From DATKZH01 sp035528065 (GTDB lineage: Bacteria > Planctomycetota > Planctomycetia > Pirellulales > Thermoguttaceae): a DNA stretch of 64,000 nucleotides. The stretch covers positions 4,381 to 68,380 of the forward strand of contig DATKZH010000434.1 in NCBI GenBank assembly GCA_035528065.1, written 5' to 3'. This document shows, piece by piece, positions 29,393 through 37,682 of this stretch (the stretch's first letter is position 1; each line of letters opens with the position of its first letter). The notes under the pieces were generated by a model. That model was not told the origin of the DNA. It worked only from the letters and a program-made list of their open reading frames with translations, and made no database searches. A program made the position numbers and the translations under genes.

Positions 29393-31807
29393 CTAGACCG
29401 CGGCGGCCTCGGGTTCCGTCTCGGTCCTCGCCGTCCAGTCCTTGCCCGACCGGCCGTTGCTGTCCGTCTTGAACCGGCCCACCAGATTCTTCAGCGCGGC
29501 CGCTTGGGCGCCCAGCTCCTCGCTTGAGGAGGCCATCTCTTCGCTTCCGGCGGCGGACTGCTCGGTCACCTCGGAGATGCCCTGGATGGCCTTGGAGACC
29601 TCCTCGGCATTGGTGGCCTGCTGGACCGTGGCGGTGGCGATCTCGGCGATCTTGGCTGCCGTGCCCTCCACGCCCGCCACGATCTTCTTAAGCGCATCTT
29701 CGGTCTCCTGGCTGAGCTGGGCCCCTTCTTGGACCCGGCCGCTGGACTCCTTGATGAGCTTGGTGATTTCGCCGGCCGCCTGGTTGGAGCGCTCGGCCAG
29801 CTTGCGGACCTCGTCGGCCACCACGGCGAATCCCATGCCGTGCTCGCCGGCCCGGGCCGCCTCGATGGCCGCGTTCAGCGCCAACAGGTTCGTCTGGCTG
29901 GCGATCTCCGAGATCACCTGGATGATCTCGGCGATCTGGTCCGAGCTGGTTCTGATCTGCTCCATGGCCTCGGCCGACCTCCGCACGGCCTGGCCGCCTT
30001 GCTCGGCCAACCGGTTGGTCTCCTTGGCGGCCTTGTCGGCGTCGTTGGAGTTCTCCCTGACGCCCTCGACCGAGCGGCTGAGTTCCTCGACCGACGCGGT
30101 GATTTGCTGGACGCTGGAACTCTGCTCCTGGGCCCCGGAGGCCAGCGTCTGCGAGCTCTCGGCGATCACCCGCGAGCCCTCGTTGAACTGATTCGCGCTC
30201 TCGGTGATCTGGCCAATCATCTCACACAGGCTCACAACGGACTCATTCAGCGCCGTGGCCATCTGGCCGACTTCATCCTTGCTGCTGACATCCAACCGCT
30301 GGCTAAAATCGCCGGAGGCGAACAGCTTGATAAACTCCACGGCATGGTTGAGGTTGTTGACAATCCCGCGGATGATGATGAAGGCCAATGCGACCGCCAG
30401 CGCGATTCCGATCCCCGCCACGCCGTACATCGTGTAGGTAGCGGCGGCATACGCTTCGTCGCTGGCCTTGCTGTCGGCGATCATCGACTGGTCTGCAGCG
30501 TCGGCGATCTCTTTCATCAGTGCCGCGGCCTTGTCGAAGACCTCTCGGCCTTCCGTGCTGGAAAGCAGCCGGGCCGCCTCGTTGGAGTTCTCGCGCGAGA
30601 GGGCGCGGACTTGCTGGTCCGTGGCACACCAGTCCGCATACGCCTTCCGGAACGCCTCCACGTCCTGCTTGCCTTGAGCCGAGGCGGTCGACTCGATTTG
30701 GGTGAGCTTCTCCGCGAGCGACTTGTCCAACTGGTCGATGACCGAGGCGTGCTGGTCCATCTCCTCCGTGGTCTGGGCCAGGATCAGGTTCTTCTCGGCC
30801 CGGTGCGCGGCGATCAGGTCTTGCACGCAGCGGGCGGCCGCGAGGCACCGGCTGGCCGCGTCGTCGGCGGCCTTCATGCTGTCGGTCGTCACCTGGTCCA
30901 CGTGGTCGACGTAGCTTTTCAGCGAGGCTTCCGCCTTGTCACACGCCGCGCGGCTTTCGGTGGCCGAAAGCTGCTTGGCTTCCGCCGTTTGGTTACCCAG
31001 AGCCGCTTGAGCGACGCGGTCCGAGACCGCCCGAAACACGTCAAAATCCGTCTTGAATGCCTGGAGCAGGGTCTTTCCTTGGCCGGTCTCGCTGCGGTCG
31101 AGTTCGCCTAGAAACCGGTCCACTTGAGTGAGCGCGTCCTTGCGAGTCGTCTCGCAAGGGCGCATTTTCTCCTCGGTCTCTTCCAAGATGAGGTTCTTTT
31201 CGGCCCGCTGGACTCGAATCAGGTCTTGGACCATTCGCGCTCCCGTGAGGGCCCGGGTTGCCGCCGCGTCGCCGGCCTGGGCGGCCGCCGTGTTCTCCGC
31301 GTCGTTGCGGTCGGCGATGGCTTTGAGGAAGCCCTCGGCCTTGTCGTACTGCTCGCGGCCCTTGCCGGAGGAAAGCTCGTAGGCCTGCTTGTTGGTGTTC
31401 TTGCGGCTGAGCTGCCGGGCCTTGTCGGACGACGTCTTGAACGCTTCGTAGATCGTGCGGAATTCGGCGATCTTCTGCTTGCCCTCCGCGGTCGCCAACT
31501 CCTCCAACTGGGTCACCTTCTCTCGGACCGCCTCGTGCGAGCCATCGATGGCCGTGGCGTACTGGTCCATCTCCTCGGTGGTCTGGGCCAGGATCAGGTT
31601 TTTCTCGGCGCGATGCGCCGCCAGCATGTCCTGCTGGATTCGCGCGGCGAGAAGCGCGCGGGTCGACGTGACGTCGACGATGTTGTTCAACTGAGCGTTG
31701 ATACTGCCCATCTTGAGCACGCCGACCACGGTGATGACGACTGCCACGGCAGCCATCAAAGCGAGGACGGCAAACAGCTTGGTTCGGATCTTGAGATTCT
31801 TCAACAT
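29393..31807 (-). CDS. Methyl-accepting chemotaxis protein with three tandem 135-residue sensor repeats
   Basis: 804 residues. TM1 about 10-33, a periplasmic region to about 455, TM2 about 458-480, HAMP, then a classical cytoplasmic signalling hairpin containing ISEIASQTNLLALNAAIEAARAGEHG. The sensor is three four-helix-bundle-like modules. The sequence RAEKNLIL recurs at residues 66, 201 and 336, exactly 135 residues apart, followed each time by a TEExM motif. Modules 1 and 3 share AHRAEKNLILAQTTEEMDQ exactly. It starts 7 bases inside the upstream spermidine-synthase-like gene and has GGGAG before its ATG. No C-terminal pentapeptide for CheR tethering is visible. Confidence 0.93.
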   Translation of the reverse strand: MLKNLKIRTKLFAVLALMAAVAVVITVVGVLKMGSINAQLNNIVDVTSTRALLAARIQQDMLAAHRAEKNLILAQTTEEMDQYATAIDGSHEAVREKVTQLEELATAEGKQKIAEFRTIYEAFKTSSDKARQLSRKNTNKQAYELSSGKGREQYDKAEGFLKAIADRNDAENTAAAQAGDAAATRALTGARMVQDLIRVQRAEKNLILEETEEKMRPCETTRKDALTQVDRFLGELDRSETGQGKTLLQAFKTDFDVFRAVSDRVAQAALGNQTAEAKQLSATESRAACDKAEASLKSYVDHVDQVTTDSMKAADDAASRCLAAARCVQDLIAAHRAEKNLILAQTTEEMDQHASVIDQLDKSLAEKLTQIESTASAQGKQDVEAFRKAYADWCATDQQVRALSRENSNEAARLLSSTEGREVFDKAAALMKEIADAADQSMIADSKASDEAYAAATYTMYGVAGIGIALAVALAFIIIRGIVNNLNHAVEFIKLFASGDFSQRLDVSSKDEVGQMATALNESVVSLCEMIGQITESANQFNEGSRVIAESSQTLASGAQEQSSSVQQITASVEELSRSVEGVRENSNDADKAAKETNRLAEQGGQAVRRSAEAMEQIRTSSDQIAEIIQVISEIASQTNLLALNAAIEAARAGEHGMGFAVVADEVRKLAERSNQAAGEITKLIKESSGRVQEGAQLSQETEDALKKIVAGVEGTAAKIAEIATATVQQATNAEEVSKAIQGISEVTEQSAAGSEEMASSSEELGAQAAALKNLVGRFKTDSNGRSGKDWTARTETEPEAAAV

Positions 31808-34635
31808 CCTCTACTCCCTAACAGAAAAGCGTGGTAAGAAACTGTCCTGCGGATCCCTCCCCGATGCACTGCTCCGTCCGTGGACAGACAACCGTTGAAA
31901 GCCGTCTCGCGGTGGGGAGAACCGGACGGCTTGGGTGGCCGCGCTTGGTCATGGTCCTGGGGACTGTTCACCGGTCGTCTTGCGGACTGCTGAGGACGTT
32001 GGAACGCCTCACCCAGGGTCTCGTCGTCCAAGTGCAAGAGGATTTTCATCAGCGATGCCACATCGCCTCTGAGCTGCTCGGGGTCGACGAAACGACGCAC
32101 GATGCGGTTTTGGACCACGTGTTTCGGCGCGGAAAACTCGGTGATCAACAGATCATCCCTGTTCTTCGGCAAGGGCCGCCCAAGGTCGGCGTACAAGAAC
32201 AGCCCAAGCTCCTCCTCGTCCATGACGAACGTCTGGAACGGGACCAATGCGGGATCACAGCCGATGCGGAGGAGATCCTGGTGGATCGCCGGGCGCGCCG
32301 TCCTTTGGCGAAGGAGCCGATAGTCGATGCGCAGCTTTTCTCCCTTGGTAGCCAAAAGGATGACGTCGCCAGCGGCGCCGCTCGTCCAAAGGGTGGTGTG
32401 GGGGAAGACCGACCGCATGGTGTGGACGATCACCTTCATGTCCCACTCGGAGGTGCAGTACGCGGGAAGCCACTGCGCCAGCATGCCTCCGTCTCTCAGA
32501 CGCTTCTCGACCAGTTGATACCACTCGAGCGAAAAGAGGCTTGACTGCCCCGCGATCCACGGGTTGGACGGCTGGGAGATCACCACGTCGTACCGATCCG
32601 GGGCCGTGAGCAACACGTTTCGCGCGTCCCGTTGCAGCAGGCGCAACCGTTGATCGCGCAGCGGATCGTGATTCACCCCGGAGAAGAATTCCGAGGCCTC
32701 CACGACGGCCGGAGACAGCTCGGCACAGTCGACGACGCGCACGTCGTGCGTGAGCACCGATCCGACGGTCACGCCGCTTCCCAAGCCGACGACGAACACT
32801 TTGTCCGGTTGCGGGTGAAACAAGACGGGCAACTGTCCCAGCATGACCTGGGTTTTCATGTCGTGGTCCGTTGACGTGCTCGCATCCGTCTTCCCATCGA
32901 TGGTCAGGAAGCGGACGCCGTCGGGCCGTTGCATCACGGCCACGGTTGCCGTTACGCCCGGTCTGTAATAGAGCAGATCATACTGCTTGAAAGAGAGCTC
33001 CCACAGCTTCCATGCCTCGGCGTGCGAGATTCTCAGGGGTTCCTCTACCGCTCCTTCCACCCGATCGATTATCGCGTGGTAACGGTCGGCATAAACGTAG
33101 ACGCCGCTGTTGAGAAGCCGGGGCGACCAGGGGGCCAGCAAAGAGATCAATAACCACAGTCCCGCCGACGTGCCGGCGACGCTCAGCAGCCGCGAAGAGA
33201 GCGATCGCTCCATCCACAGCAGCATGACCAGTGAGCCGGCAACGAGATTCATGAGCGCACCGGCCGTGATCGTCCTTTCCATTCCGATCGTGGGCACCAG
33301 GAGCAGGCCGCCCGCGACTGCGCCGAGAACGGCCCCCAACGTATTCAACCCGTACGCCCGACCCAGCCGCCGCCCGATCGTTCCCGTCTCGTCGACCAAG
33401 ATGGCCGCGACCACGGGAAACGTGAGCCCCATGGCAAAGGTAGGGACCAGCATCACCAGTCCCGCCAACACGAATCGCACGAACTGGAGGCTCAGCCAGC
33501 CGTTGGGCGTGACCCCATCCAGCGACAGATATAGGAACGGGAGCCGCTCAAACAAGGGAATCGTCAGCAACGCTGAGACGGCCACCGTATATTGGAGGCC
33601 GACGAGCAAGGCGGCGGGCGTCGCCAGCCTTCTTGCCAGACTGAAAAACATGCTCCCCAAGGCGATTCCCAGCAGGAACGTGGCCAGCATGATCGTGAAC
33701 GCAAAGGTGGTGGTTCCCAAGACCATCGTCAGCGCCCGCGTCCAAGCGACTTCGTAGAGCATCGCGGCAAACCCGGAAATGGCAAATGCCGCCACCGCGC
33801 CCTTCTCGAACCGGCTTGAAATCGGCTCGCACGAGGCGAACACTCTCACGGCTCCCACCGATTCCGTGAGGGACTCGACGAAACGCGTTTGCGTGGACAT
33901 GGCGTGGATCATGAAAAAGCCGGCCGCCACCGCGAAGTTGAGCGCAACGGCTGAAAAGGTCGTGAGGATGATGCCCAGATTGGGAAGCAAGAAGTAGCCA
34001 GCCGCGATCACGCCAAAAAGCGCGCCGACCGTGTTCAGCCCGTACAGCCAGGACACGGTGACGGAAACGTGGGACTTGACGCGTGCGAGGTAGCGACTCA
34101 TCACGGGAAGGGTCCCTCCCATCAAGGTCGTGGGAATCGCAAGGAGCAGGAAGGTCACCAGAAGCCTCACCGCCGTGCAGGCAAAAAGCCCCGGCTGATA
34201 AGCCTGGTACACCGCTGCGTAGAACCGCTCGGCCCCGCTGAGCACCAGGGGAAGCATCGCGGCGTACGCGCCGATTCCAACCTCCAGCGCGACGTAGCAC
34301 CGCGCCAGTTGCTTCTCATTGAAGCGGTCGGCCCACTTGCCGACGAGCCACGCTCCGAATCCCAGACCCGCCATGAAGACTGCGAGGACCGTGGTCACCG
34401 CATACGTGGACGCGCCGAGAACGAGGGTGAGCTGGCGAACCCACACAATCTCGTAGATCAGTCCGGCGGCTCCCGACAAGGCAAACAGTGCGAAACAGAC
34501 GCAGCACAGAAGGTGCGCGCGGGCCTTCGCGCGCGGGGCCGCCACAGAGGATTCCTGACGCGCGGTCGATCCCGATCTTTTCGCCTTGCGTCCCGCCGGC
34601 TTACGGCGTTGGGCGTCCCATTCTCGCATTCCCAT
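31801..34635 (-). CDS. Polytopic membrane protein fused to spermidine-synthase-like domain
   Basis: 944 residues from ATG 34635 with AGGAGG 9 bases upstream. A basic N-terminus is followed by about 13-14 membrane helices in two MFS/SpeE-like halves (GAAGLIYEIVWVRQLTLVLGAS and its repeat SGFAAMLYEVAWTRALTMVLGTT). A soluble Rossmann domain contains KVFVVGLGSGVTVGSVLTHDVRVVDCAELSP and DVVISQPSNPWIAGQSSLF, as in spermidine synthase-fold proteins. True polyamine synthesis is uncertain because the catalytic Asp pattern is altered (SQPSNPW). It overlaps the chemoreceptor start by 7 bases, so receptor and this protein are co-translated, which suggests a sensory or ligand-handling link. An attenuator-like leader lies upstream. 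Confidence 0.85.
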   Translation of the reverse strand: MGMREWDAQRRKPAGRKAKRSGSTARQESSVAAPRAKARAHLLCCVCFALFALSGAAGLIYEIVWVRQLTLVLGASTYAVTTVLAVFMAGLGFGAWLVGKWADRFNEKQLARCYVALEVGIGAYAAMLPLVLSGAERFYAAVYQAYQPGLFACTAVRLLVTFLLLAIPTTLMGGTLPVMSRYLARVKSHVSVTVSWLYGLNTVGALFGVIAAGYFLLPNLGIILTTFSAVALNFAVAAGFFMIHAMSTQTRFVESLTESVGAVRVFASCEPISSRFEKGAVAAFAISGFAAMLYEVAWTRALTMVLGTTTFAFTIMLATFLLGIALGSMFFSLARRLATPAALLVGLQYTVAVSALLTIPLFERLPFLYLSLDGVTPNGWLSLQFVRFVLAGLVMLVPTFAMGLTFPVVAAILVDETGTIGRRLGRAYGLNTLGAVLGAVAGGLLLVPTIGMERTITAGALMNLVAGSLVMLLWMERSLSSRLLSVAGTSAGLWLLISLLAPWSPRLLNSGVYVYADRYHAIIDRVEGAVEEPLRISHAEAWKLWELSFKQYDLLYYRPGVTATVAVMQRPDGVRFLTIDGKTDASTSTDHDMKTQVMLGQLPVLFHPQPDKVFVVGLGSGVTVGSVLTHDVRVVDCAELSPAVVEASEFFSGVNHDPLRDQRLRLLQRDARNVLLTAPDRYDVVISQPSNPWIAGQSSLFSLEWYQLVEKRLRDGGMLAQWLPAYCTSEWDMKVIVHTMRSVFPHTTLWTSGAAGDVILLATKGEKLRIDYRLLRQRTARPAIHQDLLRIGCDPALVPFQTFVMDEEELGLFLYADLGRPLPKNRDDLLITEFSAPKHVVQNRIVRRFVDPEQLRGDVASLMKILLHLDDETLGEAFQRPQQSARRPVNSPQDHDQARPPKPSGSPHRETAFNGCLSTDGAVHRGGIRRTVSYHAFLLGSRGC

Positions 34636-34665
34636 AACCGTCGTCCTCCTGCGGTTGGGGGGTCG

Positions 34666-34766
34666 AACCAACAAAAAAGGCACAACCCAAGTCGCCTCTT
34701 CGCCGACGGAAGAGTGTGACTTCGATTGTGCCTTCAACCTGCGGGCCCTGGTCCCGCGAATCAAGG
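34666..34766 (-). promoter_or_regulatory. Attenuator-like structured leader, copy 1
   Basis: Read on the minus strand: hairpin A GCGGG-ACCAGGG-CCCGC (34741-34757), the block GTTGAAGGCACA, an inner stem around CTCTTC/GAAGAG, then a GGCACAA/TTGTGCC outer stem. This is followed directly by TTTTTT and GTTGG (hairpin 34673-34734). That is a complete rho-independent terminator in the 5' leader, about 40 bases before ATG 34635. The same order and blocks recur at 36497-36590, with compensating G-U pairs. No known riboswitch class fits what I can see. Confidence 0.65.
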
Positions 34767-34969
34767 CGACCCACCGCAACCGGGTGGGCCCGTTCCTCCC
34801 GGACCTTCAGTCCGCAGGAACTCATTCATGCAAACGTAGCTCCCGATTACGGCGATGCGGAAGAATCTCGCGGATTTTTCTCCGCGAGAGTGCTCCGGCT
34901 GGGCGCGCCCCGGGGTGCTGTGGTTGTTCTTGTAGCAGGAACCCGCAGACACCGACTGAGGCCGTCGCG

Positions 34970-35290
34970 ATGGCGTTTACCTGCTTCTTCCGGGACGGCC
35001 AGGCACCCGACCTGCTCGCCGAACACGTAATCCCCGATCTGGCAACCCGCCGGTACATGGACGTGTGGGACGCGGGGTGTGCCACGGGGCCGGAACCTTA
35101 CTCCATCGCGATGACCTTCCGCGAGCACATGGGGCCGTTTCTGTTTCGGAACCTGCGAATCTGGGCCACCGATATCGATGAGACCGACACCTTCGGCCGG
35201 ATCATCGCCCGGGGCGTCTACTGCGAGCAGGAGACCAAGCGGATCCCGGCGGAGATCCGGGCGAGGCACTTCTCGCCCAGTGGCGGGGAC
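34970..35290 (+). pseudogene. CheR-type methyltransferase fragment
   Basis: From ATG 34970 about 105 residues read as a CheR core: AFTCFFRDGQAPDLLAEHV, then DVWDAGCATGPEPYSIAM and LRIWATDIDETDTFGRIIARGVYCEQE. The N-terminal helical domain and everything after the SAM-binding half are missing. Beyond about 35290 the frame runs on to 35416 in unrelated Arg/Ser-rich sequence. It lies opposite in direction to the intact chemotaxis genes and is much shorter than a real CheR (about 270 residues), so it is most likely a decayed copy. Confidence 0.7.
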
Positions 35291-35440
35291 GGCAGGCGCA
35301 GGGAAATCGGGGGGCGCGCACGCTCTCTCTCCACTCTCCCCGTTCGCTCAAGAAAAAAAGGAAGGCCACGGGAAGTCCACCGCAGCCCCGCGCTGGAGGG
35401 GTTTCTACTGGAATAGGCCGTCGCTTATGAGCCGGACGGA

Positions 35441-36379
35441 TCAGAATTCGTACTTCAGTTGCAGCCACCAGACGCCGTTTTCTTCGGTGTTAGCCACCGT
35501 CCCGAAAGCTCCATAACCGGCGGTGAAGGCCGTCTGCTCGTTGAGGATGAAGATGGCGTCGAAGGCGTGCCAGTGGTCCTCATCTCCAATGAGGCCGGCG
35601 ATTTGTCCATACGGGTCGGGCTTCTGACGGAACTCGTAGGCCAGCACCAGCCAGTCGAAGGGCAGGTAAGCGACGTTCCCTTCGAACGTTGCGTGGTACT
35701 CGTCACCGAACCCCAAGAATCCCAACTGTGCCGCCTGGCTTGCTCGCAGGCCCGCGGTCAGGATCAAGGGGCGCCCCAGGACCTCAGGCGGAATCGTCCT
35801 GGTTGCCGTGAGGGTGAAATCGACGCCGTTCTCTCGCTCGTAGCCGATCCCCGACAGGGCGCCGCCGAGCCTCTGGTCGATGTCGCGGATGCCGTCGTTC
35901 ACCTTGAAGTGTACGCCCGCGGTCACGGCCGGCATGGCGAAGCCGCCTACACACGTGTTCTCTTTCACGGCCAACAGCCGCAGATTGAAATGGTGCAGCC
36001 ACATGTTGCTGCTTTCGATATCCACGGTGGTCGCGTCGCGGATGTCTCTGGGTAGCGATCCCAACCCCAGCCGATTGGCCGCGTAGCCGAATTCGATCCG
36101 GCCGCCAAGCGTCTCGGTGATCGTGATCGCATCAAGGTTCTTCTCGCCGATGTTCACCCAGGACAACGCGACCGCCGGCTTGCCGAGAAGCGAGCATTCG
36201 CACCGAGGCTCCGGATTGACCAGGTAGGCCATGGGCGTGATCGCGCCGCCGCCTACGCCTTCAATCGTATGGACAGGCAGCGGCGGCGCAGCGTACACAC
36301 CCCCGGTGAAGTGAATGGCCAGAATCGTGGCCGCTATGACCATCAGAAACCTGAATTCGCTCAACGTATTGATCTTCAT
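35441..36379 (-). CDS. Predicted outer-membrane protein (DUF3034-like)
   Basis: 312 residues from ATG 36379 with GGGAG upstream. There is a Sec signal (FRFLMVIAATILAIHFTGGVYA). The body is beta-rich with alternating aromatic strands, ending in a C-terminal aromatic strand GVWWLQLKYEF typical of outer-membrane beta-barrels. The segment ITETLGGRIEFGYAANRLGLG matches my memory of DUF3034 proteins. Function is unknown, perhaps a porin or barrel for small molecules. It is preceded by a copy of the same attenuator-like leader as the spermidine-synthase-like gene, so both may respond to one signal. Confidence 0.75.
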   Translation of the reverse strand: MKINTLSEFRFLMVIAATILAIHFTGGVYAAPPLPVHTIEGVGGGAITPMAYLVNPEPRCECSLLGKPAVALSWVNIGEKNLDAITITETLGGRIEFGYAANRLGLGSLPRDIRDATTVDIESSNMWLHHFNLRLLAVKENTCVGGFAMPAVTAGVHFKVNDGIRDIDQRLGGALSGIGYERENGVDFTLTATRTIPPEVLGRPLILTAGLRASQAAQLGFLGFGDEYHATFEGNVAYLPFDWLVLAYEFRQKPDPYGQIAGLIGDEDHWHAFDAIFILNEQTAFTAGYGAFGTVANTEENGVWWLQLKYEF

Positions 36380-36496
36380 GATCGAACACTCCCTTGCTCA
36401 CACGAAAACGGGAGGAGGGCCGAAACCCGACTCCCCGCTGGCCGACAAGGCCATAGCTGGAGTTCCGCGCCCCGCCCCGCGATTTCCTAGTCGAAA

Positions 36497-36590
36497 GCCA
36501 ACAAAAAAGACCCAACCGGGGTCACCCTCGTTCGGCAAGAGGTGACTTCGGCTGTGCCTTCAACTAGCAGGCCCCAATGGTCCTGCGCGC
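36497..36590 (-). promoter_or_regulatory. Attenuator-like structured leader, copy 2
   Basis: On the minus strand: hairpin A GCAGG-N10-CCTGC (36567-36586) with ACCA at the start of its loop, then GTTGAAGGCACA, CGAAGTCAC, an inner stem GTCACCTC/GAGGGTGAC, and an outer stem AAGGCACAGCC/GGTTGGGTCTT ending in TTTTTTGTTGG (hairpin 36503-36560). The outer stem keeps pairing with copy 1 by G-U changes at two positions. It lies about 120 bases before ATG 36379. Confidence 0.65.
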
Positions 36591-36847
36591 TAAGGGGAAC
36601 TACTCGCGGTGTACGCTCTTCTGGTGCGGCCGCCCGCCGCGTGCTTGGGCGCGACGCCGGTTGTGTGGGACGTATGGACCGAGCGGCCCGGCTGGCAGCA
36701 GCCTCTTACCGGTGGTTCTGCTCGTAGGAATCAGGCAGACTTGGCTGGCAGCAGACGCGGCACGATGGCGGAGACACGCCATCAAAGCCTCGCTGCGGGC
36801 CTCTTCGGAGGCCTTCTTGACGCGTTGCGCTTTCCTTCCTTGCGCTT

Positions 36848-37255
36848 CTAATCGCAGCCGTGTTTCTCGAGCTTCGCTTTGAGAGTCTCGGGCGTGAAAG
36901 GCTTGACCAGGTAGCCGGACACCCCGGCCTGAACGGCCTCGACGACGCGGCTCTTCTCCGCCTCGGTGGTGATTATGATGATGGGGACGCTTGCGTCCCG
37001 GCCCCGAATCTCCTTAACCACGTCGAGCCCCGTCTTGCCGGGCAGGTTCCAGTCGGTCAGCACCAGGTCGAACTTGCCCGGTTCAAACAGCGTCGTCGCC
37101 TCGTTGCCGTCGGATGCCTCGATGGCCGAGGGGACTCCGACGGCCGAACCGACCACTCTCATGCCCGGCGTGGCTCCGATGCCGTCACAGATCACCGAGC
37201 GGATCACCGCCGAATCGTCGACGACTAGAACGCGGACGTCTTCCGACGCCGTCAC
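36848..37255 (-). CDS. Single-domain response regulator with an insertion
   Basis: 135 residues from GTG 37255, with AGGAG just upstream. It is a receiver domain: VRVLVVDDSAVIR, phospho-acceptor region LVLTDWNLPGKTGLDVV, IIIITTEAEK, and YLVKPFTPETL. Between beta-2 and alpha-2 there is an extra stretch (VGVPSAIEASDGNEATTLF) roughly a dozen residues longer than normal. It is close to CheY but has no che neighbours on its strand. Divergent from the PAS kinase gene, it may be a phospho-acceptor for it. Confidence 0.85.
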   Translation of the reverse strand: MTASEDVRVLVVDDSAVIRSVICDGIGATPGMRVVGSAVGVPSAIEASDGNEATTLFEPGKFDLVLTDWNLPGKTGLDVVKEIRGRDASVPIIIITTEAEKSRVVEAVQAGVSGYLVKPFTPETLKAKLEKHGCD

Positions 37256-37682
37256 AAGTCTCCTGCTGGTTCCACCACGTCGCACGGCCCCTACCTCGGA
37301 GCCCGTCTGTGTCCCGGGCGCCGACACAACCTGATCCCGGCAGCCGTGCTGGCTGCGGCTTGCTCGAGGAATCCAGGCCCCGGCACCTCTGGGCGGGGGG
37401 CACAGCGGCTTTCCGGTCTCCGTCGAGTGTCGTACGCGAACCTCGCCGCGATCTAAGGTGTAGATTGAGCTTGTACTTGACGCCACTAAGCATACACTGA
37501 ACGGTCGCGCCCCCCAGCGGGGTGGCTCCTGTTGATGTTTGCATTGCCAAGGATCACCCGACGTGGACCGGACCCTTCGGTCCCGGGCTTCCGGTGGAAG
37601 CCCTCCGTTCATTGGCTATGCAAGGCTCAATAGATCGGGAGGTGTGTCGTCGGGCTACCGGCCGGCTTCGGAGGATCCATTC
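37256..37682. other. Divergent intergenic region, no clear feature
   Basis: 427 bp between the divergent response regulator and PAS kinase genes. I see no tRNA, strong hairpin or repeat. It must hold both promoters, but no convincing -35/-10 pair stood out on either strand. Confidence 0.5.

Noticed and set aside
34666..34766. Leader as a c-di-GMP-I (GEMM) or another known riboswitch
   Set aside because: The conserved GEMM core (GCAAAG near a GNRA loop, GGTAGC-like 3' block) is absent, and other common class signatures were not seen.
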